From NCBI RefSeq assembly GCF_016461715.1, contig NZ_JAEMUI010000022.1:21899-85898 (forward strand): a stretch of 64,000 nt of DNA, in the 5' to 3' direction. Both the position numbers and the translations under genes were made by a program. Origin of the DNA: Marinomonas spartinae. Lineage in GTDB: Bacteria; Pseudomonadota; Gammaproteobacteria; Pseudomonadales; Marinomonadaceae. Shown in pieces: positions 53,248 through 62,346 of this stretch (within the stretch, counting starts at the first letter, position 1; each line of letters starts with the position of its first letter). The notes beneath the pieces were generated by a model. That model made no database searches. It was not told the origin of the DNA and saw only the letters and a program-made list of their open reading frames with translations.

Positions 53248-54078
53248 ATGGAATTATTATCCAGTACGAAAAGCTTTGGTGGTTGGCTAAAACGCTATCG
53301 CCATGAAAGCCTGTCGGTGAAAGGGGAGATGACGTTTGCTATTTACCTGCCACCTCAAGCAGAAACTCAAAAAGTGCCTGTTCTCTATTGGTTATCTGGC
53401 CTGACCTGTACGGACGAAAACTTCACCCAAAAAGCGGGGGCTTTCCGTAAGGCGGCCGAGCTTGGTTTAGCTATTGTCTGTCCAGATACTAGCCCGCGAG
53501 GGACCGAATACCCCGGTGAACATGAAAGCTACGATTTTGGCTCAGGAGCGGGCTTTTATGTGAACGCTACGGTTGCACCTTATTCCAGTACCTACCATAT
53601 GTACGATTATGTGGTTCAGGAATTGCCACATTTGATCGAAGCAAACTTTCCGGTCACGGAAAAACGCTCTATCTCCGGTCATTCTATGGGCGGTCACGGT
53701 GCCTTGATTTGTGCCCTGAAAAATCCAGGCAAATATCAGTCCGTCTCGGCTTTTGCTCCTATTGCGAATCCGACAAATTGCCCTTGGGGCGAAAAAGCTT
53801 TTACAGGGTATTTGGGGGATGACAAAGCCAGTTGGAACGAATGGGACGCGACATTGCTTGTTGAAAAGGCAAGTGAACGCTTACATTTACTGATCGACCA
53901 AGGTGAAGCCGACAACTTCCTAGAAGAGCAACTCAAACCAGACGCGCTTCTTGAAGCCTGTGAAAAAGCAGATCACCCGATTACCCTACGTCGCCAACTT
54001 GGCTATGACCACAGCTACTTCTTTATCGCCAGCTTTATTGATGACCACCTAGAGCATCATGCGAAAGCATTAAATTGA
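53248..54078 (+). CDS. fghA: S-formylglutathione hydrolase
   Basis: 276-residue alpha/beta-hydrolase (esterase D). Nucleophile Ser in [11 protein letters not shown] (about residue 148), oxyanion text [20 protein letters not shown], and Asp/His near ADNFLEEQL and YDHSYFF. Converts S-formylglutathione to formate and glutathione; second step after frmA. Confidence 0.95.
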   Translation: MELLSSTKSFGGWLKRYRHESLSVKGEMTFAIYLPPQAETQKVPVLYWLSGLTCTDENFTQKAGAFRKAAELGLAIVCPDTSPRGTEYPGEHESYDFGSGAGFYVNATVAPYSSTYHMYDYVVQELPHLIEANFPVTEKRSISGHSMGGHGALICALKNPGKYQSVSAFAPIANPTNCPWGEKAFTGYLGDDKASWNEWDATLLVEKASERLHLLIDQGEADNFLEEQLKPDALLEACEKADHPITLRRQLGYDHSYFFIASFIDDHLEHHAKALN

Positions 54079-54106
54079 TGTTGTTTTTCCTTTTATTGGA
54101 ATCTGC

Positions 54107-54132
54107 AAAAAACGAGCTACGGCTCGTTTTTT
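54107..54132. terminator. Bidirectional terminator between fghA and lysE-type gene
   Basis: AAAAAACGAGC (54107-54117) pairs with GCTCGTTTTTT (54122-54132), a 4-nt loop. T-runs on both strands suit convergent genes. Confidence 0.92.
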
Positions 54133-54146
54133 GTTCTTGAAATGGA

Positions 54147-54770
54147 TTAAAAAATTCCCGATACAGCGAGTAGCGAGCCAAATAACATAAAGAAAATTCC
54201 TACGAGTTTATTTCCAGTGTTTGCTGCTTTAGGCGATTTTATTCTTGATGACAAATATTCTGCAACGAAGGCGTAGATAGATAAGGTGGCAAATTTAATG
54301 AGCACGCTGCTGAGTACCAAAATGATAAATAGCTGTAGATTAGGCGTTCCATGGCTTTCAAATTGTGGCAGCAAGGCCGAAAAATAGATTATGGCTTTCG
54401 GGTTGCTTATACCGATAAAAAAGGATTGCCGCCAAAGCTTCCAGAATCCTTCTTTTCTCATATTGGCTTCATCACCTAGTTTTACGGATTTTTTGGTAAA
54501 AGATTTAAATCCTAAATAAATAAGGTAAATCGCACCGAGTATTTTTAGTCCGCTAAAGAGTGTTGGGTGTTGGGAAAAAAATATGTCTATTCCTGCAGAT
54601 GATATTAGCCCCATGATACATATCGCTAACACATCACCTGTAAGAACAAAGATGGCTTGAAATTTTCCATATCTAATGACGTTGTTTATGAGGTTTACAG
54701 TCGATGGGCCGGGGCTTCCTGTTTGTATTGTTGTCAGGCAAATAAACACCAACCATACGCTAATGGTCAT
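54147..54770 (-). CDS. LysE/RhtB-family amino-acid exporter
   Basis: 207 residues from ATG 54770 (GGAG 7 nt upstream); the reading from 54827 is too long. About six transmembrane segments with the family motif TTIQTGSPGPSTVNLINN (about residues 12-29) and GISNPKAIIYFSALLPQF. Exports amino acids or derivatives. Divergent from a MocR regulator, a standard pairing, so it is probably controlled by it. Confidence 0.88.
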   Translation of the reverse strand: MTISVWLVFICLTTIQTGSPGPSTVNLINNVIRYGKFQAIFVLTGDVLAICIMGLISSAGIDIFFSQHPTLFSGLKILGAIYLIYLGFKSFTKKSVKLGDEANMRKEGFWKLWRQSFFIGISNPKAIIYFSALLPQFESHGTPNLQLFIILVLSSVLIKFATLSIYAFVAEYLSSRIKSPKAANTGNKLVGIFFMLFGSLLAVSGIF

Positions 54771-54954
54771 CGTTTTCTCCAAGTCAATTGATAGTTTTTG
54801 GAATTGGTTAGAGACGCAATCAGTCAAGCAGTGGCTATCTCGTACTTGATTATCGGTGGATTTTTACCTTGTTAAAATGGATAGAGTTTTGTTAATTTAA
54901 GTATACAGAATCGTATTCTATGACCTCTGTATACCTTGTTTTTATCTCCTGTGT

Positions 54955-56409
54955 ATGTTTTTGAGCTTTATGGAGCAACCAGTTACCATGCCTCAATACG
55001 TTGATATTGCGAATGTTATTTCTGATCGGATTCAAAAAGGCTTTTATCGCCCTGGAGAGAAGCTGCCTTCTATGAGAGAAATTTGTACTTCGTTTAGTGT
55101 TAGTCTTGGTACAGCACAAAACTCTTATCACTTTCTAGAAGAAAATGGCTTGGTGATTCCTATTGAAAAAACAGGCTATTTTGTTCGTCAAGGCCAATTA
55201 GCAAGTGGCCATTTACCTAGTGTTCAGCCAGTTACTCAAGAACCTGTAGATATTAAGAACTGGCATAGCATTCTAGAGTTAGCTGCAAGCTCTCCTAGCG
55301 ACGGTGTACTTCAATTAGGACGTGGTATGCCTGATGTAGATTCTTCTTCATTAAAGCCTTTGCTGAAAGCGCTTAGTCAAACGGGTAGAAGCACCGATAA
55401 ACGAGCACTCTACTACGATGATATTTCGGGCATGAAAAAGTTAAGAGAACAGATATCTCGAATGCTAATTGATTCAGGTTGTGATATTGCTGCGGAAGAA
55501 TTAATTATTACTAGTGGATGCCAAGAGGCGTTGTCTATTGCTATTCGAGCTGTTTGTGAACCAGGGGACATTGTTGCGATTGAGTCACCAGCTTTTCATG
55601 GTGCAATACAAATTTTACAAGCCTGTGGCGTCAGAGTGTTAGAAGTGCCAACTGATCCTATAACAGGTATAAGTATTGAGTCATTAGAGATGATTCTCGA
55701 ACAGTGGTCGGTGAAGCTGATTCAAGTTACGCCCAATTGTAATAACCCCTTAGGTTTTATCATGCCAGAAGAACGCAAAAGGGAGCTGCTCAATTTAGCC
55801 AAGAAATACAATGTGATGATTCTGGAAGATGATATATATGGTGATTTGTCCTATCGCTACCCACGTCCTTTAACCATAAAGTCAATGGATATGGACGGCA
55901 GAGTACTACTTTGTGGGTCTTTTTCAAAAACCATTGCTCCGGGACTGCGCATTGGCTGGATTGCACCAGCACGTTTTTTTGACCGTGTTTTGTATATGAA
56001 ATATACAGGAACAGGCAGTACTTCGAGTGCGGCACAGATTGCGGTCGCAAGCTTTATAGAAGATGGACACTACCTACTTCATTTAAGAAAAATGCGCGCT
56101 ATGTACCACAGAAATTTACAGCAAACGGTCGAATGGATAGGAGAATCGTTTCCTACTGGAATAAGAATGAGTCAGCCTCAAGGCGGCTATATTTTATGGG
56201 TAGAATTCCCTAAAAACTTTAATGCTAATGCTTTTAATAAAAGCCTTTTACAGAGAAAAATACAGGTTGTCTCAGGTAGCATTTTTTCATCTTCAGAGCG
56301 TCATGGTCACTGCATAAGAATCAACTTTGGACACAAATTAGCGCTTCTTAAAAACGGTATACGAACAATGGGTGAGCTGCTTAAAAATGAATCATTTTAT
56401 GGCTCGTAA
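54955..56409 (+). CDS. MocR-type regulator (GntR HTH fused to class I aminotransferase)
   Basis: 484 residues from ATG 54955 (54970 or 54988 are possible starts). GntR winged HTH at about 12-80 (FYRPGEKLPSMREICTSFSV) and a PLP-fold domain from about 100 with GCQEALSIAIRAVCEPGD, the NCNNPLG motif and PLP lysine K325 (GSFSKTIAPGLRIGW). Such proteins act as regulators and bind PLP or a PLP adduct. Divergent from the LysE exporter. Confidence 0.9.
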   Translation: MFLSFMEQPVTMPQYVDIANVISDRIQKGFYRPGEKLPSMREICTSFSVSLGTAQNSYHFLEENGLVIPIEKTGYFVRQGQLASGHLPSVQPVTQEPVDIKNWHSILELAASSPSDGVLQLGRGMPDVDSSSLKPLLKALSQTGRSTDKRALYYDDISGMKKLREQISRMLIDSGCDIAAEELIITSGCQEALSIAIRAVCEPGDIVAIESPAFHGAIQILQACGVRVLEVPTDPITGISIESLEMILEQWSVKLIQVTPNCNNPLGFIMPEERKRELLNLAKKYNVMILEDDIYGDLSYRYPRPLTIKSMDMDGRVLLCGSFSKTIAPGLRIGWIAPARFFDRVLYMKYTGTGSTSSAAQIAVASFIEDGHYLLHLRKMRAMYHRNLQQTVEWIGESFPTGIRMSQPQGGYILWVEFPKNFNANAFNKSLLQRKIQVVSGSIFSSSERHGHCIRINFGHKLALLKNGIRTMGELLKNESFYGS

Positions 56410-56582
56410 CATAATTTGGTGTTAGGTCTAAAACTCATTTTTCAAGCAAAGGAATGTAAGACATATAACTTGTATCTTACAAATGTCTGTTGGTTCTTTA
56501 GCTTGGTGTTGGGATAAAACCCTACCTACGGTCGAGATCTGTTTTTGGATATTATTTGCTAACTCAATGACTTAGAGGATAA

Positions 56583-57104
56583 ATGAGTATGATTGTGTAT
56601 CGTCAAGCAGCAGTGGCTGAGCTTTCAGCGCTGAAAACATTACTCTGGGACCAAGGTCCTAATGTGTGGAATTATTTGACCGAAGAGGGGGTTGAGGCGG
56701 AATTCAAGTTGATTGAAGAGGGCTCGGCGATGGCGATGGTGGCAGAGGATGCTGATAATAAGCAAATCATTGGTTTTGCAGTGTTAATTGATGGATCCGT
56801 TAGCCCTGCCTATTTGACCCAGTATTTTGATCTCCACGCGCTTTGTTTTATCGGCGATGTGGTGGTGTCTCAGGCCTATTCTGGTCAGGGTATTGCGACC
56901 AAGTTGCTTGAACTTTGCCTTGAACAAGCGAAAAAGAAACCAGTGCAAGTGGTATTGATTGAGCGACATGAAGAGAACCTAGCCTCGGCGGGGATGATGA
57001 GAAAAGCAGGCTTTCAGGTGATTGATACTTTCCACGATCCCGAAAAACGCTCATCTGGCTCAAGAAATACCGCAATTTTGGCGTACAAAATAGCTTCTGT
57101 TTAG
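56583..57104 (+). CDS. GNAT-family N-acetyltransferase
   Basis: 173 residues. Motif A is VVVSQAYSGQGIATKLLELC. Substrate unknown. AGAGG lies upstream of ATG 56583; ATG 56589 is nearly equal. Convergent with the membrane-protein gene at 57163. Confidence 0.82.
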   Translation: MSMIVYRQAAVAELSALKTLLWDQGPNVWNYLTEEGVEAEFKLIEEGSAMAMVAEDADNKQIIGFAVLIDGSVSPAYLTQYFDLHALCFIGDVVVSQAYSGQGIATKLLELCLEQAKKKPVQVVLIERHEENLASAGMMRKAGFQVIDTFHDPEKRSSGSRNTAILAYKIASV

Positions 57105-57162
57105 CAGTGTTAGGTACTGTCTATCACTATCCTTAGAAAACGCCCTATGAGGGGAGGGCAGA

Positions 57163-57768
57163 CTAGCCTGTGAGAATAAAAGCGACGCCGGCAGCGTAAA
57201 ATACAATAGGGTATATCCACTTAGGTGGGCGCTCACGAAGATGCTGTAGTATCAGCGCAAGAATGACCCCACCAACCATGTATAAAGGCACAACTTGCAG
57301 CGACGTGTAGTGTCGCATGTCATCAGGTAGATAATAGAAGTAGAAGGTCTGATAAAACAGCAAAGAAAAGCCGTTAGCGAGAATTTCCAGTATTGGCCCA
57401 TCGATGCCAGACGCTAGACCTGTCAGCCAGTAGGGGCGCAATTGGCATTTTTTGTGCGTTAGCACATAGTGCAGGCAGTATTGGTAAAAGCCATATACAG
57501 GCCAAGTGATGAAGTTCAGGGCGGAGGTGTAACCATCATGAATGGGCCAGACATGATATTGCCAGAGTGGTTTTCCCATGACCAGATAATACAGCTTACC
57601 AAGAACCACCTCACCAACAATCGCAATGAGGAAAGTCGCGGCCATGGATAGGAGTAGTTGGTAAACATCAATACGAACCCAATGCTTGACGAGTAATGAA
57701 CTGAGTAGATAAAAAATAGTCACGCCAACGAGGGAACCAGATACCGCTAGTTGTAGCAATTCGTCCAT
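57163..57768 (-). CDS. Predicted membrane protein, function unknown
   Basis: 201 residues with about five hydrophobic segments and a polar central stretch rich in Tyr/Trp (QYHVWPIHDGYTSALNF, FYQTFYFYYLPDDMRHY). I do not recognise a family. It begins 35 nt after the stop of the polyphosphate:AMP phosphotransferase gene on the same strand, so the two may be co-transcribed. Confidence 0.55.
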   Translation of the reverse strand: MDELLQLAVSGSLVGVTIFYLLSSLLVKHWVRIDVYQLLLSMAATFLIAIVGEVVLGKLYYLVMGKPLWQYHVWPIHDGYTSALNFITWPVYGFYQYCLHYVLTHKKCQLRPYWLTGLASGIDGPILEILANGFSLLFYQTFYFYYLPDDMRHYTSLQVVPLYMVGGVILALILQHLRERPPKWIYPIVFYAAGVAFILTG

Positions 57769-57802
57769 TCGAACTGGATTCCTTGTTTATAGATACATTG
57801 CA

Positions 57803-59344
57803 TTATTTCGTTTCTTTTAGTCTGTTTTCCAGTTTGTCGCACAATGCTTCTAATACCGCGATGCGAGCGTAGTGTTTGTTGTTGGCGGCGATCAATGTCC
57901 ACGGCGCATAATCAGTACTGGTATGAACCACCATGTCGTTAACGGCGCTTTCATAGGCTTGCCAGTGGTTGCGGTTGCGCCAGTCTTCTTCCGTGATTTT
58001 ATGCTGCTTGTAGGGAATGTTTTCACGGGCTTCAAAACGTTTTAGTTGTTCTTCTTGATCGATATGCAACCAGAATTTTAGCAATAAACTGCCGTGATGG
58101 ATAATTTGTTCTTCAAAGTTATTAATTTCTGTGTAGGCGCGTCGCCATTCATTCTCGGTTGCGAAGCCCTCTACACGTTCTACTAACACACGTCCATACC
58201 AACTTCGATCATAAATGGTGTGTTTGCCTGAGGCGGGTATATGGCGCCAGAAACGCCATAAATAATGGTGAGCCTTTTCTTCATCTGAGGGAGCGGCGAT
58301 AGAGATAACTCTGGCGATACGGGCATCCACCGCCTGCATAATGCGTCGAATAGCACCGCCTTTACCTGCCGCATCCCATCCTTCGAATACCAAAATAAAA
58401 CTGATGCCTTTATGATAAGCCTGCCAGCTCAGCCGAGTCAGTTTTTCTTGTAGCATAGCCAAGTGTTTGCTGTTGTTATCAGGCTCTTCAGATGGAGGTT
58501 GTTTTAACTGGCTTAAGATTGTGGGTTCAGTTATCAGTTCTTCTTTAGGCGTTTTAGGGGCATCTGTTGGGGCTTTTTCAGACGTCTCAGTGGTTTGTGA
58601 AGGGGTATTTTTCTTTGTGTCCTCCTCTTTCGGTAGAGTGGCTAGGTGGCTTTCTGCGGTCTCGATGATTTGTTTAACGACAGTGAGATCTCGATAATAA
58701 TTATCTTCAGATTCAACAACATACCAAGGAGCGATGGCTTGATCAGTTAGCCGAATAGCTCTTTCTGCGGCATGAATATAACGTGGGTAATGGGTCAGAA
58801 TTTGAAAATCTGCCTGGGAGCTTTTCCAGCCTTCTTTCTGGGCGGCTTTGAGTTCTTTTAGGCGTTGCTTTTGTGTTGATTGAGAGGAGTGTAGCCAGAA
58901 TTTGAGGATTAAGGCGCCATCTCTGGCTAATGTGGTTTCTAGTGCTAGGATGCGCTGCATATGGACATCAAAGGCGACTTTCTTTTGCTTCTTTATCGCT
59001 CGTTTGATGAGTTCGCCACTGTACCAAGAACCAAAAAATAAACCGATGCGGCCACGGGCTGGGAAGTTTCGCCAATAACGCCAAAAGCGTGGTCGGCTGG
59101 CTTCCGCCTCGGTTTTGGCGCCAAAGCCGTTTACCTCTAATCCACGGGTATCAAACCATTGATTGAGCAGGTTGATAACATCGCCTTTATCTTTGTTGTT
59201 AACGCCCTCGAGTAGAATATAGACGGGAACGTTGGCTTGTTGCAGCGCGAATTGGGTAAGCAATAGTTTTTCACGAAGAATGGGCTCTTGCTCTTTATAG
59301 TCGTGCTTACTGATAGATCGTCCTAACTCGGCTGCTTCAAACAT
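57803..59344 (-). CDS. pap: Polyphosphate:AMP phosphotransferase (two-domain PPK2 class)
   Basis: 513 residues with duplicated PPK2 domains. The C-terminal half (about 290-513) is the active one: Walker A EGWDAAGKGG, lid and Walker B-like YDRSWYGR, and RFWRHIPASGKHTI. The N-terminal half (about 1-240) keeps the fold but has a degenerate P-loop (EGVNNKDKGD). A Glu/Lys/Pro-rich linker joins them. This fits PPK2 class II enzymes that make ADP from AMP and polyphosphate. Confidence 0.92.
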   Translation of the reverse strand: MFEAAELGRSISKHDYKEQEPILREKLLLTQFALQQANVPVYILLEGVNNKDKGDVINLLNQWFDTRGLEVNGFGAKTEAEASRPRFWRYWRNFPARGRIGLFFGSWYSGELIKRAIKKQKKVAFDVHMQRILALETTLARDGALILKFWLHSSQSTQKQRLKELKAAQKEGWKSSQADFQILTHYPRYIHAAERAIRLTDQAIAPWYVVESEDNYYRDLTVVKQIIETAESHLATLPKEEDTKKNTPSQTTETSEKAPTDAPKTPKEELITEPTILSQLKQPPSEEPDNNSKHLAMLQEKLTRLSWQAYHKGISFILVFEGWDAAGKGGAIRRIMQAVDARIARVISIAAPSDEEKAHHYLWRFWRHIPASGKHTIYDRSWYGRVLVERVEGFATENEWRRAYTEINNFEEQIIHHGSLLLKFWLHIDQEEQLKRFEARENIPYKQHKITEEDWRNRNHWQAYESAVNDMVVHTSTDYAPWTLIAANNKHYARIAVLEALCDKLENRLKETK

Positions 59345-59565
59345 GGATGACTCACTTATTCAGATCGTGAAATGGCTTTACTCCGAAGAGTAGCATAGGA
59401 CATGACAACAGTGACAATGATTAGTCGCAGGCTGAGTGAATGAGCTGACAATCATCAGCATCGTCGACGGAGAAGGGGTCTTTATAGCAGGATCACTTGT
59501 GATTGCTTGTCGTTTTGTAGGCAAGAGCGTGGTTCAACAGCGTTCTTGCCTACCGTTAGGTTCAC

Positions 59566-61158
59566 CTATTCTTTCACTTCAGGTTTAACGAACCATTCAT
59601 AGCCTTTTAGCATGCCATGCCAATAGAAGGGCGGTAAGATTTCTTCTTTTAATAACCAAGCAAAATTAGTGGGTTTGGTGCCATCGTTGATCCATTTTGG
59701 AAAGGTGGGTAAAAGCTTCCCACCATAGCCAAATTCTGCCAAGACGATTTTGCCGCGCTCAACGGTGAGTGGACAGGAACCATAACCATCGTAAATGGCT
59801 TTCATTGGACGATTTTGTAATGCATCGGCAATGTTCTGGGCGACGACCGGAGCCTGTTTACGAGCGGCGGCCATGGTTTTGGCATTAGGCGTGTTGGAAA
59901 CATCGCCCAGTGACCAGATGTTGGCAAATCGAGTATGTTGTAAGGTCTCCTTATCTACCTCGACCCAGCCAGCCTCATCGGCAAGGGGACTGTTGCGAAT
60001 AAAGTCGGGTGCACATTGTGGTGGGCAAACGTGCAGCATATCAAATTGGGTTTCAATGATCGTGGGCTCGCCGTTTTTGTCTTTTGCCGCGAAATATGCT
60101 CTTTTGTTTGGCCCATCGACTTTCACCAAATTGTGACTGAAGTGAGTGTTGACTTGGTACTTTTTAAGATAGCTTTCAAGAGCGGGTACATAGGCTGGTA
60201 CGCCAAAAATCACGCCGCCAGCATTATAAAAAGACGTTTTGATGTTCTTGTGATTGCCGTTTTTTAACCAATGGTCGCATGATAAATACATGGCTTTTTG
60301 TGGCGCGCCAGCGCATTTTATGGGCATAGGAGGCTGGGTAAATACGGCATTTCCGTCTTTTAAGTTTTTTACCAATTCCCAAGTATAAGGGGCCAAGTCA
60401 TAGCGATAATTGGAGGTGACGCCATTCTTTCCAAGAGTCTCAGATAGTCCTTCGATGGCATCCCAGTTGAGTTTGATTCCAGCGGCAACCACTAAAAAGC
60501 GGTAACTGACTTGCTGACCGTTATCGAGAACCAGCTTGTTTTCGTCGGGTAAAAAAGAGCTGACGGACTGTTGAATCCAAGTACTATTGCGGGGGATGAC
60601 ATGGGCCATTTTTCGGTGAGTTTTGGCCGCTTTGAATACGCCGCCGCCAACGAGGGTCCACCCCGGTTGGTAGTAATGGCTGTTGGCAGGGTCAATCAGG
60701 CAGAGTTTAATGTTGGATTGACGCTTTAGCAAGCTCGCAGCGGTTGCTACGCCTGCGGATCCTGCGCCGACAATAACAACATCGTATTGCGGGGAGGGTG
60801 ATGCGGAGGCAGCCGCTTGGGGTTGAATGGTCGGTTCTTGGCTAGCTTGCCAGATTTGCGTTGAACGATTACCTGTCCGACAGTATGCGTGAACGTTCTG
60901 TGCCCCTTTTATCGCCTGTTTGAATGCCTCAACGTCTTCTGGTTGCATTTGGCCTCCAGAAAAGGGGATGTGTATCGCCGAGATATTATTAGCGTTGGCC
61001 TGTTCGGCCACTTTGGCAAAGTTAAGTTGCCCTTCCTCCTCGTTGTCAGGTCGATTACAGATGATCAGTGTGACGCCTGATTTTGCTAGGGTATTGACAT
61101 CGTCTAAACTGATTTGTTCAGACACGGAATAGTGGTCTGTGATGGCTTTGCGCAACAT
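59566..61158 (-). CDS. DUF442-sulfide:quinone oxidoreductase fusion
   Basis: 530 residues. N-terminal domain (1-105) is a DUF442 (beta-lactamase-hydrolase-like phosphatase) with P-loop C93-RTGNR. From residue 126 a FAD flavoprotein of the SQR type: GAGSAGVATAASLL (131-144), cysteines in KCAGAPQKA (about 280) and HVCPPQCAP, and the second FAD motif near SLGDVSNTPNAKT. The C-terminus carries an amphipathic membrane-binding end. SQR oxidises sulfide to polysulfide/persulfide and feeds the quinone pool. DUF442 is usually on the MBL protein, so the domain swap is unusual. 84 nt after the MBL gene. Confidence 0.86.
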   Translation of the reverse strand: MLRKAITDHYSVSEQISLDDVNTLAKSGVTLIICNRPDNEEEGQLNFAKVAEQANANNISAIHIPFSGGQMQPEDVEAFKQAIKGAQNVHAYCRTGNRSTQIWQASQEPTIQPQAAASASPSPQYDVVIVGAGSAGVATAASLLKRQSNIKLCLIDPANSHYYQPGWTLVGGGVFKAAKTHRKMAHVIPRNSTWIQQSVSSFLPDENKLVLDNGQQVSYRFLVVAAGIKLNWDAIEGLSETLGKNGVTSNYRYDLAPYTWELVKNLKDGNAVFTQPPMPIKCAGAPQKAMYLSCDHWLKNGNHKNIKTSFYNAGGVIFGVPAYVPALESYLKKYQVNTHFSHNLVKVDGPNKRAYFAAKDKNGEPTIIETQFDMLHVCPPQCAPDFIRNSPLADEAGWVEVDKETLQHTRFANIWSLGDVSNTPNAKTMAAARKQAPVVAQNIADALQNRPMKAIYDGYGSCPLTVERGKIVLAEFGYGGKLLPTFPKWINDGTKPTNFAWLLKEEILPPFYWHGMLKGYEWFVKPEVKE

Positions 61159-61242
61159 GCTCTTCTCTCTCTTTTTTTGTCGTTATATGTATGTTTGCCG
61201 CTCTTTGGTGTGCCTGTAATGCGATTGCTCTTTATTGACGTC

Positions 61243-62124
61243 TTATGTAAAAGCGTTTAATGGAATTTTTAAGTAAGACAAACCATTTTCTTCTGGATTA
61301 GGAAGGTGGCCCGCTCTCATATTCACTTGCAGCGATGGTAAAATAAGACGTGGCATGGCTAGGGTTTTATCTCTACTTTCCCGTAAATGGACAAAAGTTG
61401 CCTTGTTAATATCTTGTTTGACATGGATATTATGGTCACGCTGAGTCTTGATGTCTGTTTGGTATTCCAGCTCACGTCCATTTGGACAATAGTCGTGACA
61501 CATATAAATTCGATAGTCCTCTGGGAGGGCGAGGATTTTTTGAATGGAATCATACAGGGTACCAGCATCGCCTCCTGGAAAGTCAGCTCGTGCTGTTCCT
61601 GCATCGGGCATAAATAAGGTATCCCCAACGAAAACCGCATCACCTAGTACATGGGTAAAGCATGCCGGTGTATGGCCGGGTGTATGCATGGCAGTACATG
61701 GCATTTTGCCGATATAAAATTGTTCGCCATCTTTGAATAAATGGTCAAATTGAGAGCCGTCGTGTTTAAACTCCTGGCCTTCGTTAAATACTTTGGCAAA
61801 GGTGTCTTGCACAATACTGATTTGCTCACCGATACCTATTTTCCCACCTAATTTTTCTTTAAGGTAAGGCGCGGCGGAAAGGTGATCTGCATGAACATGG
61901 GTTTCAATTAACCATTCTACGGTTAGTTTATGGGCCGTAACATACTCAATAATGTCGTCAGCGCTTTTATAAAAAGTGCTGCCAGAGGCATAATCGAAAT
62001 TCATGACGCTGTCGACAATTGCACAGTTCGACGATTCAGGGTCCTTTACGACATAAGAAAATGTACTGGTGTCTTTTTCAAAAAAAGCCGCCACTTCGGG
62101 CTTCATTACTGTGTTAGTTGTCAT
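61243..62124 (-). CDS. MBL-fold persulfide-dioxygenase-like protein (Blh/PDO type)
   Basis: 293 residues from ATG 62124 (GAGG 6 nt upstream; GTG at 62136 is unlikely). Metal site H76-x-H78-x-D80-H81 (THVHADHL), MHTPGHTPA, and the PDO/Blh-type GDTLFMPDAGTARADFPGG and YMCHDYCPNGRE. Family enzymes oxidise glutathione persulfide with O2 to sulfite. It stands next to SQR, so the pair completes sulfide oxidation. Predicted sigma-54 control. Confidence 0.88.
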   Translation of the reverse strand: MTTNTVMKPEVAAFFEKDTSTFSYVVKDPESSNCAIVDSVMNFDYASGSTFYKSADDIIEYVTAHKLTVEWLIETHVHADHLSAAPYLKEKLGGKIGIGEQISIVQDTFAKVFNEGQEFKHDGSQFDHLFKDGEQFYIGKMPCTAMHTPGHTPACFTHVLGDAVFVGDTLFMPDAGTARADFPGGDAGTLYDSIQKILALPEDYRIYMCHDYCPNGRELEYQTDIKTQRDHNIHVKQDINKATFVHLRESRDKTLAMPRLILPSLQVNMRAGHLPNPEENGLSYLKIPLNAFT

Positions 62125-62188
62125 CTCACACCTCACTGATTGATCACTGGTCTAATAGCATGCTGATTTATCTTATTAAGATTGATAG

Positions 62189-62205
62189 AGCAGAAAACAT
62201 GCCAA
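62189..62205 (-). promoter_or_regulatory. Sigma-54 (-24/-12) promoter for the MBL-SQR operon
   Basis: Minus strand TTGGCATGTTTTCTGCT has GG and GC exactly 10 bp apart, matching TGGCAC-N5-TTGC. It is about 65 bp upstream of the MBL start, adjacent to a sigma-54 activator gene. Confidence 0.82.
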
Positions 62206-62346
62206 CGCTTTTTATGTTATTTAGTGAGTTGAAAAATAAAGACTTTTATTTTTTGTGATGATCGCTTTTATTGAAATAGCATTGACCAACGTCACATCTA
62301 TTGTCATATTTGTCCTTGGTTTTGACAAAAATGGCGAGGTTTGTGT

